Shown here one piece after another: positions 54,591-62,549 of a stretch of DNA of 64,000 nucleotides; positions within the stretch are counted from its first letter, which is position 1; every line of letters begins with the position of its first letter. The translations under genes were made by a program, and so were the position numbers. This DNA is from Paragemmobacter kunshanensis (lineage in GTDB: Bacteria > Pseudomonadota > Alphaproteobacteria > Rhodobacterales > Rhodobacteraceae), in contig NZ_JAALFE010000003.1 of NCBI RefSeq assembly GCF_011059185.1, positions 1-64,000 of the forward strand, read 5' to 3'. The notes below the pieces were generated by a model. The model saw nothing but the letters and a program-made list of their open reading frames with translations. It was not told the DNA's origin and made no database searches.

Positions 54591-54860
54591 ATGACTGATC
54601 CCCAGCCGGACCTCCAGCCCCCCAGACGCAAGAAGCGGCGGCCGGCGCCCGACGCGCCCTGCCACCGCTGCATGAATATCCGCTGGTTCCTGATGGCCGC
54701 GCTGCCGCTTCTGGGCCTCGGCCTGCTCGATCCTGTCACGGCCGACAGGCTTCTGTCCCGCCTGCCGGACCTGCGCCAGCTCGTGCTGTGGTTTCCCGCG
54801 GTGATCGCGGGAACCTTCCTCTACCGCTTCGTCAGCTGGCGTCGGCAATCAGACCGCTGA
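54591..54860 (+). CDS. Small membrane protein with CxxC
   Basis: An 89-residue protein: basic, Pro-rich N terminus (QPPRRKKRRPAP), a CHRC pair (residues 24-27), then two hydrophobic segments (about 31-47 and 66-80). Twelve bases after the 54261 gene, so probably in the fliS unit. Function unknown. Its end overlaps the convergent 54832 gene by 29 bases. Confidence 0.5.
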   Translation: MTDPQPDLQPPRRKKRRPAPDAPCHRCMNIRWFLMAALPLLGLGLLDPVTADRLLSRLPDLRQLVLWFPAVIAGTFLYRFVSWRRQSDR

Positions 54861-55014
54861 CACCGCCCTGCACGGGCTTCAGCAGCCCCGCGAGCGGCAA
54901 CAGATGCCGCCGCTTGGGCCGGTCTGCCTGATCGAAGACGACGCATTCCACCGCCATCCCCTGCACGGCCTTCAGCGCCGCCTGCATCTCTTTGTGTTCC
55001 ATCTCCGGGGCCAT
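54832..55014 (-). CDS. 60-residue protein with its own sigma-54 promoter
   Basis: The ATG at 55014 has AGGAGGTGG. The product starts MAPEMEHKEMQAALKAVQGM and then has VECVVFDQADRPKRRHLLPLAGLLKPVQGGVSGLI: a short helix followed by beta strands, cytoplasmic, no family recognised. A consensus-like sigma-54 promoter lies 27 bases upstream of the ATG (start site), which makes it a likely real member of the flagellar regulon. Confidence 0.65.
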   Translation of the reverse strand: MAPEMEHKEMQAALKAVQGMAVECVVFDQADRPKRRHLLPLAGLLKPVQGGVSGLIADAS

Positions 55015-55025
55015 CGCCACCTCCT

Positions 55026-55051
55026 GCCGGTTGCACATCCTGCCAACCGGC
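55026..55051. repeat. Inverted repeat over the 55014-gene start site
   Basis: GCCGGTTG (55026-55033) and CAACCGGC (55044-55051), 10-base spacer. It covers the predicted sigma-54 start (about 55041) and the 5' leader. Confidence 0.65.
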
Positions 55052-55067
55052 TGCAAGAAGTGTGCCG
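55052..55067 (-). promoter_or_regulatory. Sigma-54 promoter of the 60-residue gene
   Basis: Minus strand CGGCAC-ACTTC-TTGCA, correct spacing and both cores. Confidence 0.72.
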
Positions 55068-55091
55068 CCCGAGGGGCCCCCGCGCCCGGCC

Positions 55092-55577
55092 TCAGCCGAA
55101 ACTCAGCGCGGTGATCAGCACCTCTTCCACCGGCTCGGGCCAGGCCTCCGTCCCGATCACGCGGTTGATCGCCGCCTTCAGCCGCCCGGGCAGCGCTTCA
55201 TGGATCTCCTGCGCATCCCGGGTTCCGGCCACCACCACCTGCGCCTCCTGCACCATCTCGGCCTCGATCCGCGCGATTTCCGTCCCGATCCGGCTGTTCA
55301 GCGCCAGCAACTCCTCGGTCGATCCCCGCACCGCCACGGTCAGATCCGCCTCCATCGTCGGCTTCCCCCGCCCGAGTGAGACCAGCAGCATCCGCGTCAG
55401 CGGCACGTAATACAACTCGCCCCGATCCTCGGGCGGCGGGGCCACGGCCTCTGCCTCGGCCCAGGGCAGGGCAGGGGGATCGCGCAACAGCAGATCCCCC
55501 AGGCCAAAGATCATGGATCCCCCGACAAGTCCAAAGCCAAGCACCACCGGTGCCATCCGGAACACGCTGTCGGACAT
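55092..55577 (-). CDS. FliL-family paralogue
   Basis: A 161-residue protein with one N-terminal TM (APVVLGFGLVGGSMIFGLGDLLL) and a periplasmic part that follows the FliL plan: a YYVPLTRMLLVSL strand, a TMEADLTVAVR strand, a long helix, then LPGRLKAAINRVIG and VEEVLITALSF. Identity to the FliL at 33450 is low but the layout agrees. The ATG at 55577 is chosen; the frame is open to 55604. Possibly a second stator-ring component (inference). Confidence 0.6.
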   Translation of the reverse strand: MSDSVFRMAPVVLGFGLVGGSMIFGLGDLLLRDPPALPWAEAEAVAPPPEDRGELYYVPLTRMLLVSLGRGKPTMEADLTVAVRGSTEELLALNSRIGTEIARIEAEMVQEAQVVVAGTRDAQEIHEALPGRLKAAINRVIGTEAWPEPVEEVLITALSFG

Positions 55578-55693
55578 GGTCCGCGCCTCCTGCCATCCCT
55601 GCATCCTCTCATGCCATAACGGCAGCCCGGCCCGAAGATTGACCCCCCGCCGCCCGATCGTTCACCCCTGCCGCCTGCCTGCGCATCGGGGGC

Positions 55694-55720
55694 TAAACAT
55701 TCCGCAACCGCTGCCGTTCT
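55694..55720 (+). promoter_or_regulatory. Sigma-28-like promoter of the NHLP/Sel1 operon
   Basis: TAAA (55694-55697), 15 bases, GCCGTTCT (55713-55720). The GGCTAAACAT context is close to that at fliC. About 40 bases before the ATG at 55761. Confidence 0.55.
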
Positions 55721-55760
55721 CCCTCAGGTGGAATTATGTCAGCAGGGAAGGGCCGCGCAG

Positions 55761-56204
55761 ATGAAGGAGAGGATGTCCCGGGCGCTCGTTCCCGTCGTCT
55801 CCCGGCTGCCCAGCCTGTCGCGCCTGCGGGATGTGGTGCTGCATTACACCGCCCATGATCAGGGCCGCCCGCTGACGCCGCGCCCGCCGCGGGCGCGGGA
55901 TTACGATCTCGTCCGTCACGAAACCCATCTGCGCAACCGCGCCCAGGTCGAACGCTATCTGCCCGATATCCTCGGCCGCGCCCTGGCGCGGATCTGGATC
56001 GATCCGTCCTTCCGTGACCGCTTCGCCGCCGATCCCGTCGGCACGCTGGCGCAATACGATGTCTTCCTTCCCGACACGATCGAGATCGACTTCGTCACCG
56101 AAGGCACCACCCGCCCGCAGGTCGTGGTCTATGAACGGCCCGTCCGCGCCATGCCGCGCAAGCGCCTGCTCTATCTGCAACTGATCCTCACGGCGGCCCG
56201 CTGA
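55761..56204 (+). CDS. Protein with nitrile-hydratase-leader-like (NHLP) domain
   Basis: A 147-residue cytoplasmic protein. The part from about 72 to 125 (ALARIWIDPSFRDRFAADPVGTLAQYDVFLPDTIEIDFV) follows the pattern of NHLP leader domains and nitrile hydratase alpha subunits: A-x-x-D-P-x-F-R-x-x-x-x-x-D-P, then a helix and a strand before VVVYE. The N terminus is basic and the C terminus (RPVRAMPRKRLLYLQLIL) basic-hydrophobic. No Cys cluster as in nitrile hydratase and no RiPP-like core with Gly-Gly cleavage is seen. Its TGA overlaps the ATG of the Sel1 gene. The flagellar role is unknown. Confidence 0.6.
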   Translation: MKERMSRALVPVVSRLPSLSRLRDVVLHYTAHDQGRPLTPRPPRARDYDLVRHETHLRNRAQVERYLPDILGRALARIWIDPSFRDRFAADPVGTLAQYDVFLPDTIEIDFVTEGTTRPQVVVYERPVRAMPRKRLLYLQLILTAAR

Positions 56205-56884
56205 TGCGCGCGCCCGGCCTCCTTCTGCTGCTGCCCCTGATCGCCGCGGCCCCGCTGCCCGGCCCGGCCCTTGCCGCGCCCGATCAGGCCACCCCCGCCG
56301 CCGCAGGCCAGCCGGCCCTGCCTGACCTTGCCACCGCCATGGCGGCGCTCTCCGATGGCCGCGCCCCCGAAGGCGCGCAGATGCTGCTTGCCCTCGCCCG
56401 CGCCGGCCGCCCCGAGGCGCAGTTCAACCTTGCCCTTCTCTATGCGCAGGGCTTCGGCGTGCCGCAGAACGACCGCGAGTCGCTCTACTGGGGCTGGCGC
56501 GCGCGGCTGGGGGGCATTCCCGCCGCCCCGGCCCTGATCGACCGTCTGGCCGAAGCCGCCACCCCCGCCCTGCGCGACGAACTGGCCACCCGCATCGCCG
56601 CCGATCTGGAACCGCGCATCGCCGCGGGTGAAGGCCGGGCGATGCTGGAACGCTCGCTCCTGCTGGTCGATCTGCTGGCCAAGCCCGATCTGCAAACAGG
56701 CTATGCCTGGCAGGCGCTCTCTGCCGCGCTGGGCACGCCCGGCGCCGCGGTCCTCCGCGATGCCACCCTTGCCCGGATCGAACCCAGGAACCGGCTGGCC
56801 GCGCAGGATGCCGCGCTGGCCATGCTGCGCGATCTCTGCGCCGGGGGGATGCAGGGCCAGGCGCTCTGCGCCACCCTGCCCTGA
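56204..56884 (+). CDS. Periplasmic Sel1-repeat protein (MotX/MotK-like)
   Basis: A 226-residue protein with a signal peptide (1-25) and at least one clear Sel1 repeat: GRPEAQFNLALLYAQGFGVPQNDRESLYWGWRARLGG (about 67-103). The rest is helical and a pair of Cys lies near the end (DLCAGGMQGQALCATL). Vibrio MotX and the R. sphaeroides motility factor MotK are Sel1-type proteins, and a periplasmic stator-ring role is the best guess. Coupled by ATGA overlap to the NHLP-like gene. Confidence 0.65.
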   Translation: MRAPGLLLLLPLIAAAPLPGPALAAPDQATPAAAGQPALPDLATAMAALSDGRAPEGAQMLLALARAGRPEAQFNLALLYAQGFGVPQNDRESLYWGWRARLGGIPAAPALIDRLAEAATPALRDELATRIAADLEPRIAAGEGRAMLERSLLLVDLLAKPDLQTGYAWQALSAALGTPGAAVLRDATLARIEPRNRLAAQDAALAMLRDLCAGGMQGQALCATLP

Positions 56885-56919
56885 CCACCCGACCGCGCCA
56901 GCCAACCGCACCCCAAAGG

Positions 56920-56953
56920 AAAAGGCCGGGCGCGTTGCCCGGCCCGGCCTTTC
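56920..56953. terminator. Bidirectional terminator between Sel1 gene and 56975 gene
   Basis: 11-bp stem AAAGGCCGGGC / GCCCGGCCTTT with a 10-base loop, between convergent genes. Confidence 0.82.
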
Positions 56954-56974
56954 CCTTACTGCTCTTGCCTGGTC

Positions 56975-57400
56975 TCAGTGCTTGCGGAAGGTTGCGATGG
57001 TTTCCGCCGTGTCCCGCGTCAGGCCAAGCTCGCGCCCGATGTCATCGGGGTCCAGCCCGGTCTGCGCCATCTGGATCGCCTGTTCGATCATGCGCTCGCC
57101 CGCCAGCCATTCCACATCCGATTTCAGATGCTGCAGATCGGCCTTCAGCCCCGCCAGCGCCACCGTCAGAACGTCCGACTGCCGCCGTGCCTGCTCGGCC
57201 ATCACGCCCTCCAGCCGTGCCGCCAGGGTGGCGGCCAGCTCCGTTCCCGCCGCGCCCTGCGGCAGGCCATCCGCCATCTCGGCCGCCATCTCGGCACCGG
57301 GGCCTTCGGCCCGATGGCGCAGCCGCCACAGGCCAAGGGTCAGAAGGATCACGCCCGCCATCAGGGTGGCAAGCAGGGCGGCAATGGTGCCGATTGTCAT
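56975..57400 (-). CDS. Membrane-anchored coiled-coil protein after flgM
   Basis: A 141-residue protein: one N-terminal TM (IGTIAALLATLMAGVILLTLGLW), a helical coiled-coil middle (about 45-100), and a C-terminal small helical domain (MIEQAIQMAQTGLDPDDIGRELGLTRDTAETIATFRKH) that looks like an HTH-type or DUF2802-like end. It follows flgM by 44 bases. DUF2802-like proteins sit by motility genes elsewhere; function not known. Confidence 0.65.
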   Translation of the reverse strand: MTIGTIAALLATLMAGVILLTLGLWRLRHRAEGPGAEMAAEMADGLPQGAAGTELAATLAARLEGVMAEQARRQSDVLTVALAGLKADLQHLKSDVEWLAGERMIEQAIQMAQTGLDPDDIGRELGLTRDTAETIATFRKH

Positions 57401-57444
57401 GGCATAGGCTCCGGATCGTCAGCAGCTTCGGGTTTCGCGGCAGG

Positions 57445-57750
57445 TCACGACACCAGTTCGAGATAGTTCTCGAACAGGCTTTCCGTGATCGCCTCCAGAT
57501 CGATGGGATACTTGCCTTCGGCAATCGCCTCCTTGATCTTCGCGACGATCTGAAGATCGACGGGAGGACCGGACTTGAGTTCCTCGGGCAGGGCTTGCGC
57601 CGCCGGGCTCAGCTTCACGCTGTCGCCCGCAGCAGTGGGAACAGCCGAAGCAGCAGCGCCAACAGCGGAACCCTGCACCGTCACGCCTGCATCTTCCCCG
57701 GGGCGCGTCACGCGCGGGCGAATGCCTGATGTCGAGATTGGGTCTACCAT
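57445..57750 (-). CDS. flgM: FlgM, anti-sigma-28 factor
   Basis: A 101-residue protein with the FlgM pattern: a disordered Ser/Ala-rich N terminus, DSVKLSPAAQAL, and the sigma-28-binding helices VAKIKEAIAEGKYPIDLEAITESLFE. GGAGG precedes the ATG. It holds FliA until the hook is done and is then exported. It follows flgA, as in many flagellar systems. Confidence 0.9.
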   Translation of the reverse strand: MVDPISTSGIRPRVTRPGEDAGVTVQGSAVGAAASAVPTAAGDSVKLSPAAQALPEELKSGPPVDLQIVAKIKEAIAEGKYPIDLEAITESLFENYLELVS

Positions 57751-57785
57751 GAGAGCCTCCGTTTAGCTGTCATTACGGACAGATT

Positions 57786-58511
57786 TCAGCGCATGTTAGT
57801 CTGCGCGGTCACAGAATTCTGTCCGGTCACCATTACCTTCACCTCGCGCTGGCTGGACAGGTTCAGGACGCGGATCACGTCGCCCATTCCCCCATCCTCC
57901 AGCGCCTCTGCCGGGGCGGAAACCGACAGGCCCCCCGCCCTGGCCGCCAGCAGCACATGGCTGCCCTTCGCCACCAGCCAGACCGGCTCCAGCTGGCGCA
58001 GAAGCAGTGGCTTGCCCTCGCCCAGCGCGGCCTTCGTGCGCCGCCCGATCACCTGGGCGGGATCGGTGAATATCTCGTCGGGCTGGCGGGCATCCGCCGG
58101 GGCCAGCACGATATCCCCCGCCGTCAGCACCGTGCCGCGCGGCAGGCTGCGCGCCAGCGTCACCACCATTCGACCCGTCCCTTGCACATCCTGTGCCGGA
58201 AGTCGGGCCGCCGATCCCGCGGCCATGGCCCCCGTGCGCAGCGCCCGGCTCCAGACCGGGGCATCGCAGGAAATCTCGGCCGTGGACCAGCTGCCCTGGC
58301 GTGGCTGCACGTGTACATTGCCCCCGCAGGGCGGATAGGCGCGCGGTGGATCGGCGAAATCCGGCACGGCCTCGCCCGCCTCGGCCATGGCGGCGCGCAC
58401 GAGGCGGCCCACCTCATCGCCTGGCACGCCTGCCGCGTAATCCATCGCCGCCACCGGCACCGCCACCGGCGCGGCCAGCATCAGCCCCATCCCCAGCAGG
58501 ATCCCCCTCAC
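57786..58511 (-). CDS. flgA: FlgA, P-ring assembly chaperone
   Basis: About 241 residues with a signal peptide (RGILLGMGLMLAAPVAVPVAA) and the C-terminal SAF domain of FlgA (LPRGTVLTAGDIVLAPADARQ, IGRRTKAALGEGKPLLLRQLEP, VIRVLNLSSQREVKVMVTGQNSVT). The start is a GTG within GTGA overlapping the flgT stop; the frame is open further upstream but that part is antisense-like flgT frame. Helps FlgI form the P ring. Confidence 0.92.
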   Translation of the reverse strand: MRGILLGMGLMLAAPVAVPVAAMDYAAGVPGDEVGRLVRAAMAEAGEAVPDFADPPRAYPPCGGNVHVQPRQGSWSTAEISCDAPVWSRALRTGAMAAGSAARLPAQDVQGTGRMVVTLARSLPRGTVLTAGDIVLAPADARQPDEIFTDPAQVIGRRTKAALGEGKPLLLRQLEPVWLVAKGSHVLLAARAGGLSVSAPAEALEDGGMGDVIRVLNLSSQREVKVMVTGQNSVTAQTNMR

Positions 58512-59617
58512 AGCCCCGTCTCCACAAATCTGACGGGCCGCCCGGCAAAGCTTTTTGCGCCGCGCCCAGGGTCCAGCGGGCGCAGCACCACGCGCTTGGC
58601 GCCGATCTCCACCACTTCCAGCATCTCGGTCGAATGGTCCGCATCGGCGGTAAAGGCGATGCTGCCCCGCGTCAGCCCGTGATCGCGCCCCACCGGTGCC
58701 TCGATCCGCCCGCCCGCCACGGCCAGATTGGCCGTCACCGGGCGGCAGGTCTCGATATCCAGCAGCGCGTCCATCTCGGCCTCGATCCCCTCGGTCAGCC
58801 GGGCGGCAAGCTGGCGGCGATCCGGCTCGATCGCCACCGCCAGCCGGCCCAGCGGCGAAACCGCCGGCAAGGGCACGCTGCGCCGGATCGCCTGCCGCGA
58901 TTCCGTGCTGTCCGCCGCGATCAGGACCATCTCCAGATCCATCCGCAGTTCCGGCCGCGCCCCCGCGCCGCCCACATCCATCACCACCACCGGGATGAAG
59001 CCATGCTCGCCTTCCCCCATCCGGGTGGAACCGCGCGTCAGCGTCTCGTAATCGAAGGCCTCGCGTGCCTTCGAAATCCGCGGCATCTCGCGATCCGTCA
59101 CGCGCACCATCCGGATCGCCGGATGCGCCTCCAGCCGCCGCACCAGCATCTTGGCCACTTCCATCGCCAGCGGCTCGCTCCAGGCCGGCGCATCGGGCCG
59201 CACCCGGATCAGCGGCGCATAGACCGTCACTTTCAGGTTCCGCCGCCTTTCGCACTGGCCCGAAACGCCCGCGCCCACCACCGCCTCGATCACCGCCGTC
59301 CAGGTGCCGCCCGCCTGCGTCAGGCTCAGCACCTGATGGCGCAGCACCCGCCCGACGGGCCGCACGATCAGCAGGTCGGCGGTCACAACGCTCTTGTCCA
59401 CCACCGTATGCCCCTGGACCGAGGCCCCCCCCGACAGCGCCGCCTGCAGCAGCGCATCCGCCACCGCCCGCCGCTTCGCGCTGGCGGCATCTTCCGCCCC
59501 CGACTGGATGGCAAAGCCCGTGGCCTGCACCACAAGCCCCTCCGCCGCCCGCAGCGGCAGCGCCACGACCAGCGCCGCCAGAACCAGCAGCGCCCGCAGC
59601 GTCAGCGCGCGCCGCAT
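58508..59617 (-). CDS. flgT: FlgT, H-ring-like motor protein
   Basis: A 369-residue exported protein: signal peptide (LRALLVLAALVVALPLRA), an N-terminal domain related to FlgP (ATGFAIQSGAEDAASAKRRAVADALLQAAL), a middle domain and a C-terminal beta domain (GLTRGSIAFTADADHSTEMLEVVEIGAKRVVLRPLD). This is the FlgT three-domain plan known from Vibrio; an R. sphaeroides homologue interacts with MotB and FliL. ATG at 59617 overlaps the flgP stop (a GTG at 59620 is alternative). Confidence 0.85.
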   Translation of the reverse strand: MRRALTLRALLVLAALVVALPLRAAEGLVVQATGFAIQSGAEDAASAKRRAVADALLQAALSGGASVQGHTVVDKSVVTADLLIVRPVGRVLRHQVLSLTQAGGTWTAVIEAVVGAGVSGQCERRRNLKVTVYAPLIRVRPDAPAWSEPLAMEVAKMLVRRLEAHPAIRMVRVTDREMPRISKAREAFDYETLTRGSTRMGEGEHGFIPVVVMDVGGAGARPELRMDLEMVLIAADSTESRQAIRRSVPLPAVSPLGRLAVAIEPDRRQLAARLTEGIEAEMDALLDIETCRPVTANLAVAGGRIEAPVGRDHGLTRGSIAFTADADHSTEMLEVVEIGAKRVVLRPLDPGRGAKSFAGRPVRFVETGL

Positions 59618-60153
59618 CACACCCGCCCCTTCAGCGCGCGCACGATATAGGCCACTGTCTCGCGGTCCAGCACCATCTCCACCTCATAGCTGTCGCTGCC
59701 CGAGGCGCTTACCCGCGTCGTCCGCGCCCCCCGCAGGGTGCCCTGCACCACCGCCGACAGGCTGTCCTCCTTCACCACCGCATCGCGCACCGTGGTCGAA
59801 GCCGAAATCCGGATCCCATGCACCTGCTCGGTCAGGTCGCGCAGCGCATCCATCCGCGCCGCGCGGATCGCCATCAGGCGCTTTTCATTCACCGTCTTGC
59901 CCGGCTGGCCCGAGATCTGGGCAAAGCCCAGCCCCTTCAGAGGCCGCGCCTCGCTGCCCGCCACGGCGGCCGGGGGCGGCGCGCCCATCCGGTCGGCGGC
60001 ATCCAGATTGTCCTTCACCTCGGCCAGCTGCCGCGTCTGCTCCGTCGCACTCAGCGGCAACGCATCGCTGGCCGTCTGCGGCGTCGATACACAGCCCGCC
60101 AGCAGGGGCAGGGCCAGCAGGATCGCGGGGGTCAGGGCGGCGGCGCGGGGCAT
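59617..60153 (-). CDS. flgP: FlgP, LPP20-family outer-membrane lipoprotein
   Basis: A 178-residue lipoprotein with lipobox LLAGC (Cys about 22) and an LPP20/FlgP domain: KTVNEKRLMAIRAARMDALRDLTEQVHGIRISASTTVRDAVV and VRASG-like TTRVSASGSDSYEVEMVL. The ATG at 60153 has AAGGAG; the open frame continues to 60357 but crosses the sigma-54 promoter. FlgP forms outer rings around the motor in Vibrio and Campylobacter. Confidence 0.88.
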   Translation of the reverse strand: MPRAAALTPAILLALPLLAGCVSTPQTASDALPLSATEQTRQLAEVKDNLDAADRMGAPPPAAVAGSEARPLKGLGFAQISGQPGKTVNEKRLMAIRAARMDALRDLTEQVHGIRISASTTVRDAVVKEDSLSAVVQGTLRGARTTRVSASGSDSYEVEMVLDRETVAYIVRALKGRV

Positions 60154-60193
60154 TCGGGGCTCCTTCACGGAAGACATCGGTCGCGCCCTTCCG

Positions 60194-60209
60194 TGCAATC
60201 CCCATGCCA
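60194..60209 (-). promoter_or_regulatory. Sigma-54 promoter of flgP-flgT-flgA-flgM
   Basis: Minus strand TGGCAT-GGGGA-TTGCA; start near 60183, 30 bases before the flgP ATG. Confidence 0.8.
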
Positions 60210-60281
60210 CCCGCCCGCCCCTTTCGCATCCCGCGCGACTGCCGCCCCCGCCGCCGCTTTTCCTGCCCCCTCCACCCCGTC

Positions 60282-60297
60282 TGGCACGGCCTTTGCA
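60282..60297 (+). promoter_or_regulatory. Sigma-54 promoter of flhA-flhF-fliA
   Basis: TGGCAC-GGCCT-TTGCA, consensus; divergent from the flgP promoter. Leader of about 75 bases to the flhA ATG. Confidence 0.88.
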
Positions 60298-60383
60298 CGA
60301 ACCCCGCCGAATGCCCAAGACGCCAGTCCGGATGACGGAAACATGACCATCGCACACCTTGCCAGTTCCACGGGATCCCGCCC

Positions 60384-62549
60384 ATGACCGCCGTCCCCGC
60401 CAGATCGGGCGCCGCCGCCGCCATGGGGGGCCTTGCCCTGCCGCTGGGCATCCTCGCGATCATCGCGATGATGGTGCTGCCGCTGCCCGTCCTCCTTCTC
60501 GACGTCTTCTTCGTGGGCAATATCCTGCTCTCGCTCGTGATCCTGATGGTCGCGCTCTACAGCTATCGCCCGCTGGATTTCTCCAGCTTTCCCAGCCTCT
60601 TGCTGATCGCCACCATCTTCCGCCTGGCGCTGAACGTGGCCTCTACCCGCATCGTCCTCTCCGAAGGCCATACCGGCCACGATGCCGCCGGCAAGGTGAT
60701 CGAGGCCTTCGGGAAATTCGTCATCGCGGGCAATTTCATCGTCGGCCTGCTGGTCTTCATCATCCTCGTGATCATCAACCTGGTGGTGATCACCAAGGGC
60801 GCGGGTCGCGTGTCGGAAGTGTCGGCCCGCTTCACCCTCGATGCCATGCCGGGCAAGCAGATGGCCATCGACGCCGACCTGAACGCCGGACTTCTGACAC
60901 CCGACGAGGCCCGCACCCGCCGCGCCGAAGTCGCGGCCGAGGCGGATTTCTACGGCGCGATGGATGGCGCGGGGAAATTCGTCAAGGGCGATGCCATGGC
61001 CGGGATCCTGATCCTCGTCATCAACATCATCGGCGGCATCCTCATCGGCACCCTGCAGCACGGTCTGGGTATCGGCGCTGCGGCGGAAACCTATGTGCTG
61101 CTTTCCATCGGCGACGGTCTCGTCGCCCAGATCCCGGCGCTTCTGCTGTCCATCGCCACCGCCATCATCGTCACCCGCGTCTCCTCGGCGCATGACATGT
61201 CGGGCCTGATCGCCAAGCAGATCCACCTGCGCCAGGCCTGGCTGCCGGTGGCGGGCGTCATGGCCATCGTGGGCCTTGTCCCCGGCATGCCGAACATGAT
61301 GTTCCTCTTCTTCGCCGCCGTGGCCGCCGCGCTGGCCTGGTTCGGCCGCGTCGACATCCGCCCCGATGCCGAAGGCACCGCCGCGCCCCAGGGCCAGGCC
61401 GCCGCCGCCGCCGCCGCCGCAGGCGATGCCGCCCGCCCGGGAACCGAGGCGATCACCCCCGACGATGTCACCGACCATGCCCCCGTCTCGCTCCAGATCG
61501 GCTATGCGCTGATCCCGCTGGCGGGCGAAGGCGGCGGCGCGCTGGTGCAGCGCATCACCGCGATCCGCCGCGAAGTGTCAAAGGCCATGGGCTTCGTCGT
61601 GCCCGGCGTGCGCATCCGCGATGACCTGACGCTGACGCCCAACCAGTATCGCATCCGCATCGGCCAGGTGATCCGGGGCGAGGATGTGGTCTATCCTGAC
61701 CGCAAGCTTGCCATCCCCGGCGCCAATTCCACGCGCAAGCTGAAGGGCATCGACGTCAAGGATCCCTCCTTCGGCCTGGATGCCGTCTGGATCCTGCCGC
61801 ACCAGCTGCCCGAGGCCGAGGCCGATGATCACGTCGTCGTCGAACCCGAATCCGTCATCGCCACCCACCTGTCGCAACTGCTCTACAAGCACGCCGCCGA
61901 CCTCATCGGTCCCGATGACGTGCAGACGCTGCTCGACACGCTCTCCCGCGTCTCGCCCACGCTCGTCAATGCGGTGGTCCCGAAACTCGTGCCGCTGCAC
62001 ACCGTCACCGCCGTCCTTCGCGTGCTGCTTTCGGAACGCATCCCGGTGGGCGACCTGCGCCGCATCCTCGAAGGCGTGGCCGAACTGGCCCCGCGCAACC
62101 TGTCCGCCGCCGACATGGCCGAAAGCCTGCGCCCGATCCTGATCCCGCTCCTGCTGCAGCAGATGGTGCCGATCAACACGCCCCTGCCGCTGATCACGCT
62201 CGATCCCGAACTGGAACAGCTCCTGATCCGCGCCCGCCGTCAGGGCGAAGAGGGGCTGATGCTCGACACCGGCCTTGCCGGCACGCTGATCCAGTCGCTG
62301 TCCGATGCGCTGGAAAACGCCACGGGCCAGGGCAAGCAGGCGGTGATCATCGTCGCAGGCCAGTTGCGCCGCAGCTTCGCGCAATTCCTGCGCCCGCATC
62401 TGCCCGATGCCATCGTCATGGGCATCAACGAACTGCCCGAAAACCGCCGCGTCGAAGTCGTGGCTTCCATCGGTGGCCAGCAGCAGCTGCCCCGCATGGC
62501 CAGCCCGCAACCCCAACCGCAACCGCAACCCATGGGGGCTGACAGATGA
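60384..62549 (+). CDS. flhA: FlhA, export gate protein
   Basis: A 721-residue protein: eight predicted TM segments in the first half, with the FHIPEP-type stretch SSFPSLLLIATIFRLALNVASTRIVL and the FlhA cytoplasmic loop KGAGRVSEVSARFTLDAMPGKQMAIDADLNAGLL, then a large cytoplasmic domain ending in a Pro/Gln-rich tail. Normal length. Central gate and substrate-docking subunit. Confidence 0.96.
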   Translation: MTAVPARSGAAAAMGGLALPLGILAIIAMMVLPLPVLLLDVFFVGNILLSLVILMVALYSYRPLDFSSFPSLLLIATIFRLALNVASTRIVLSEGHTGHDAAGKVIEAFGKFVIAGNFIVGLLVFIILVIINLVVITKGAGRVSEVSARFTLDAMPGKQMAIDADLNAGLLTPDEARTRRAEVAAEADFYGAMDGAGKFVKGDAMAGILILVINIIGGILIGTLQHGLGIGAAAETYVLLSIGDGLVAQIPALLLSIATAIIVTRVSSAHDMSGLIAKQIHLRQAWLPVAGVMAIVGLVPGMPNMMFLFFAAVAAALAWFGRVDIRPDAEGTAAPQGQAAAAAAAAGDAARPGTEAITPDDVTDHAPVSLQIGYALIPLAGEGGGALVQRITAIRREVSKAMGFVVPGVRIRDDLTLTPNQYRIRIGQVIRGEDVVYPDRKLAIPGANSTRKLKGIDVKDPSFGLDAVWILPHQLPEAEADDHVVVEPESVIATHLSQLLYKHAADLIGPDDVQTLLDTLSRVSPTLVNAVVPKLVPLHTVTAVLRVLLSERIPVGDLRRILEGVAELAPRNLSAADMAESLRPILIPLLLQQMVPINTPLPLITLDPELEQLLIRARRQGEEGLMLDTGLAGTLIQSLSDALENATGQGKQAVIIVAGQLRRSFAQFLRPHLPDAIVMGINELPENRRVEVVASIGGQQQLPRMASPQPQPQPQPMGADR

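Noticed and set aside
55761-56204. The NHLP-like gene as a RiPP precursor
   Set aside because: No modification enzyme, transporter or core peptide is near, and the domain is followed by a basic hydrophobic tail rather than a Cys/Ser/Thr-rich core.
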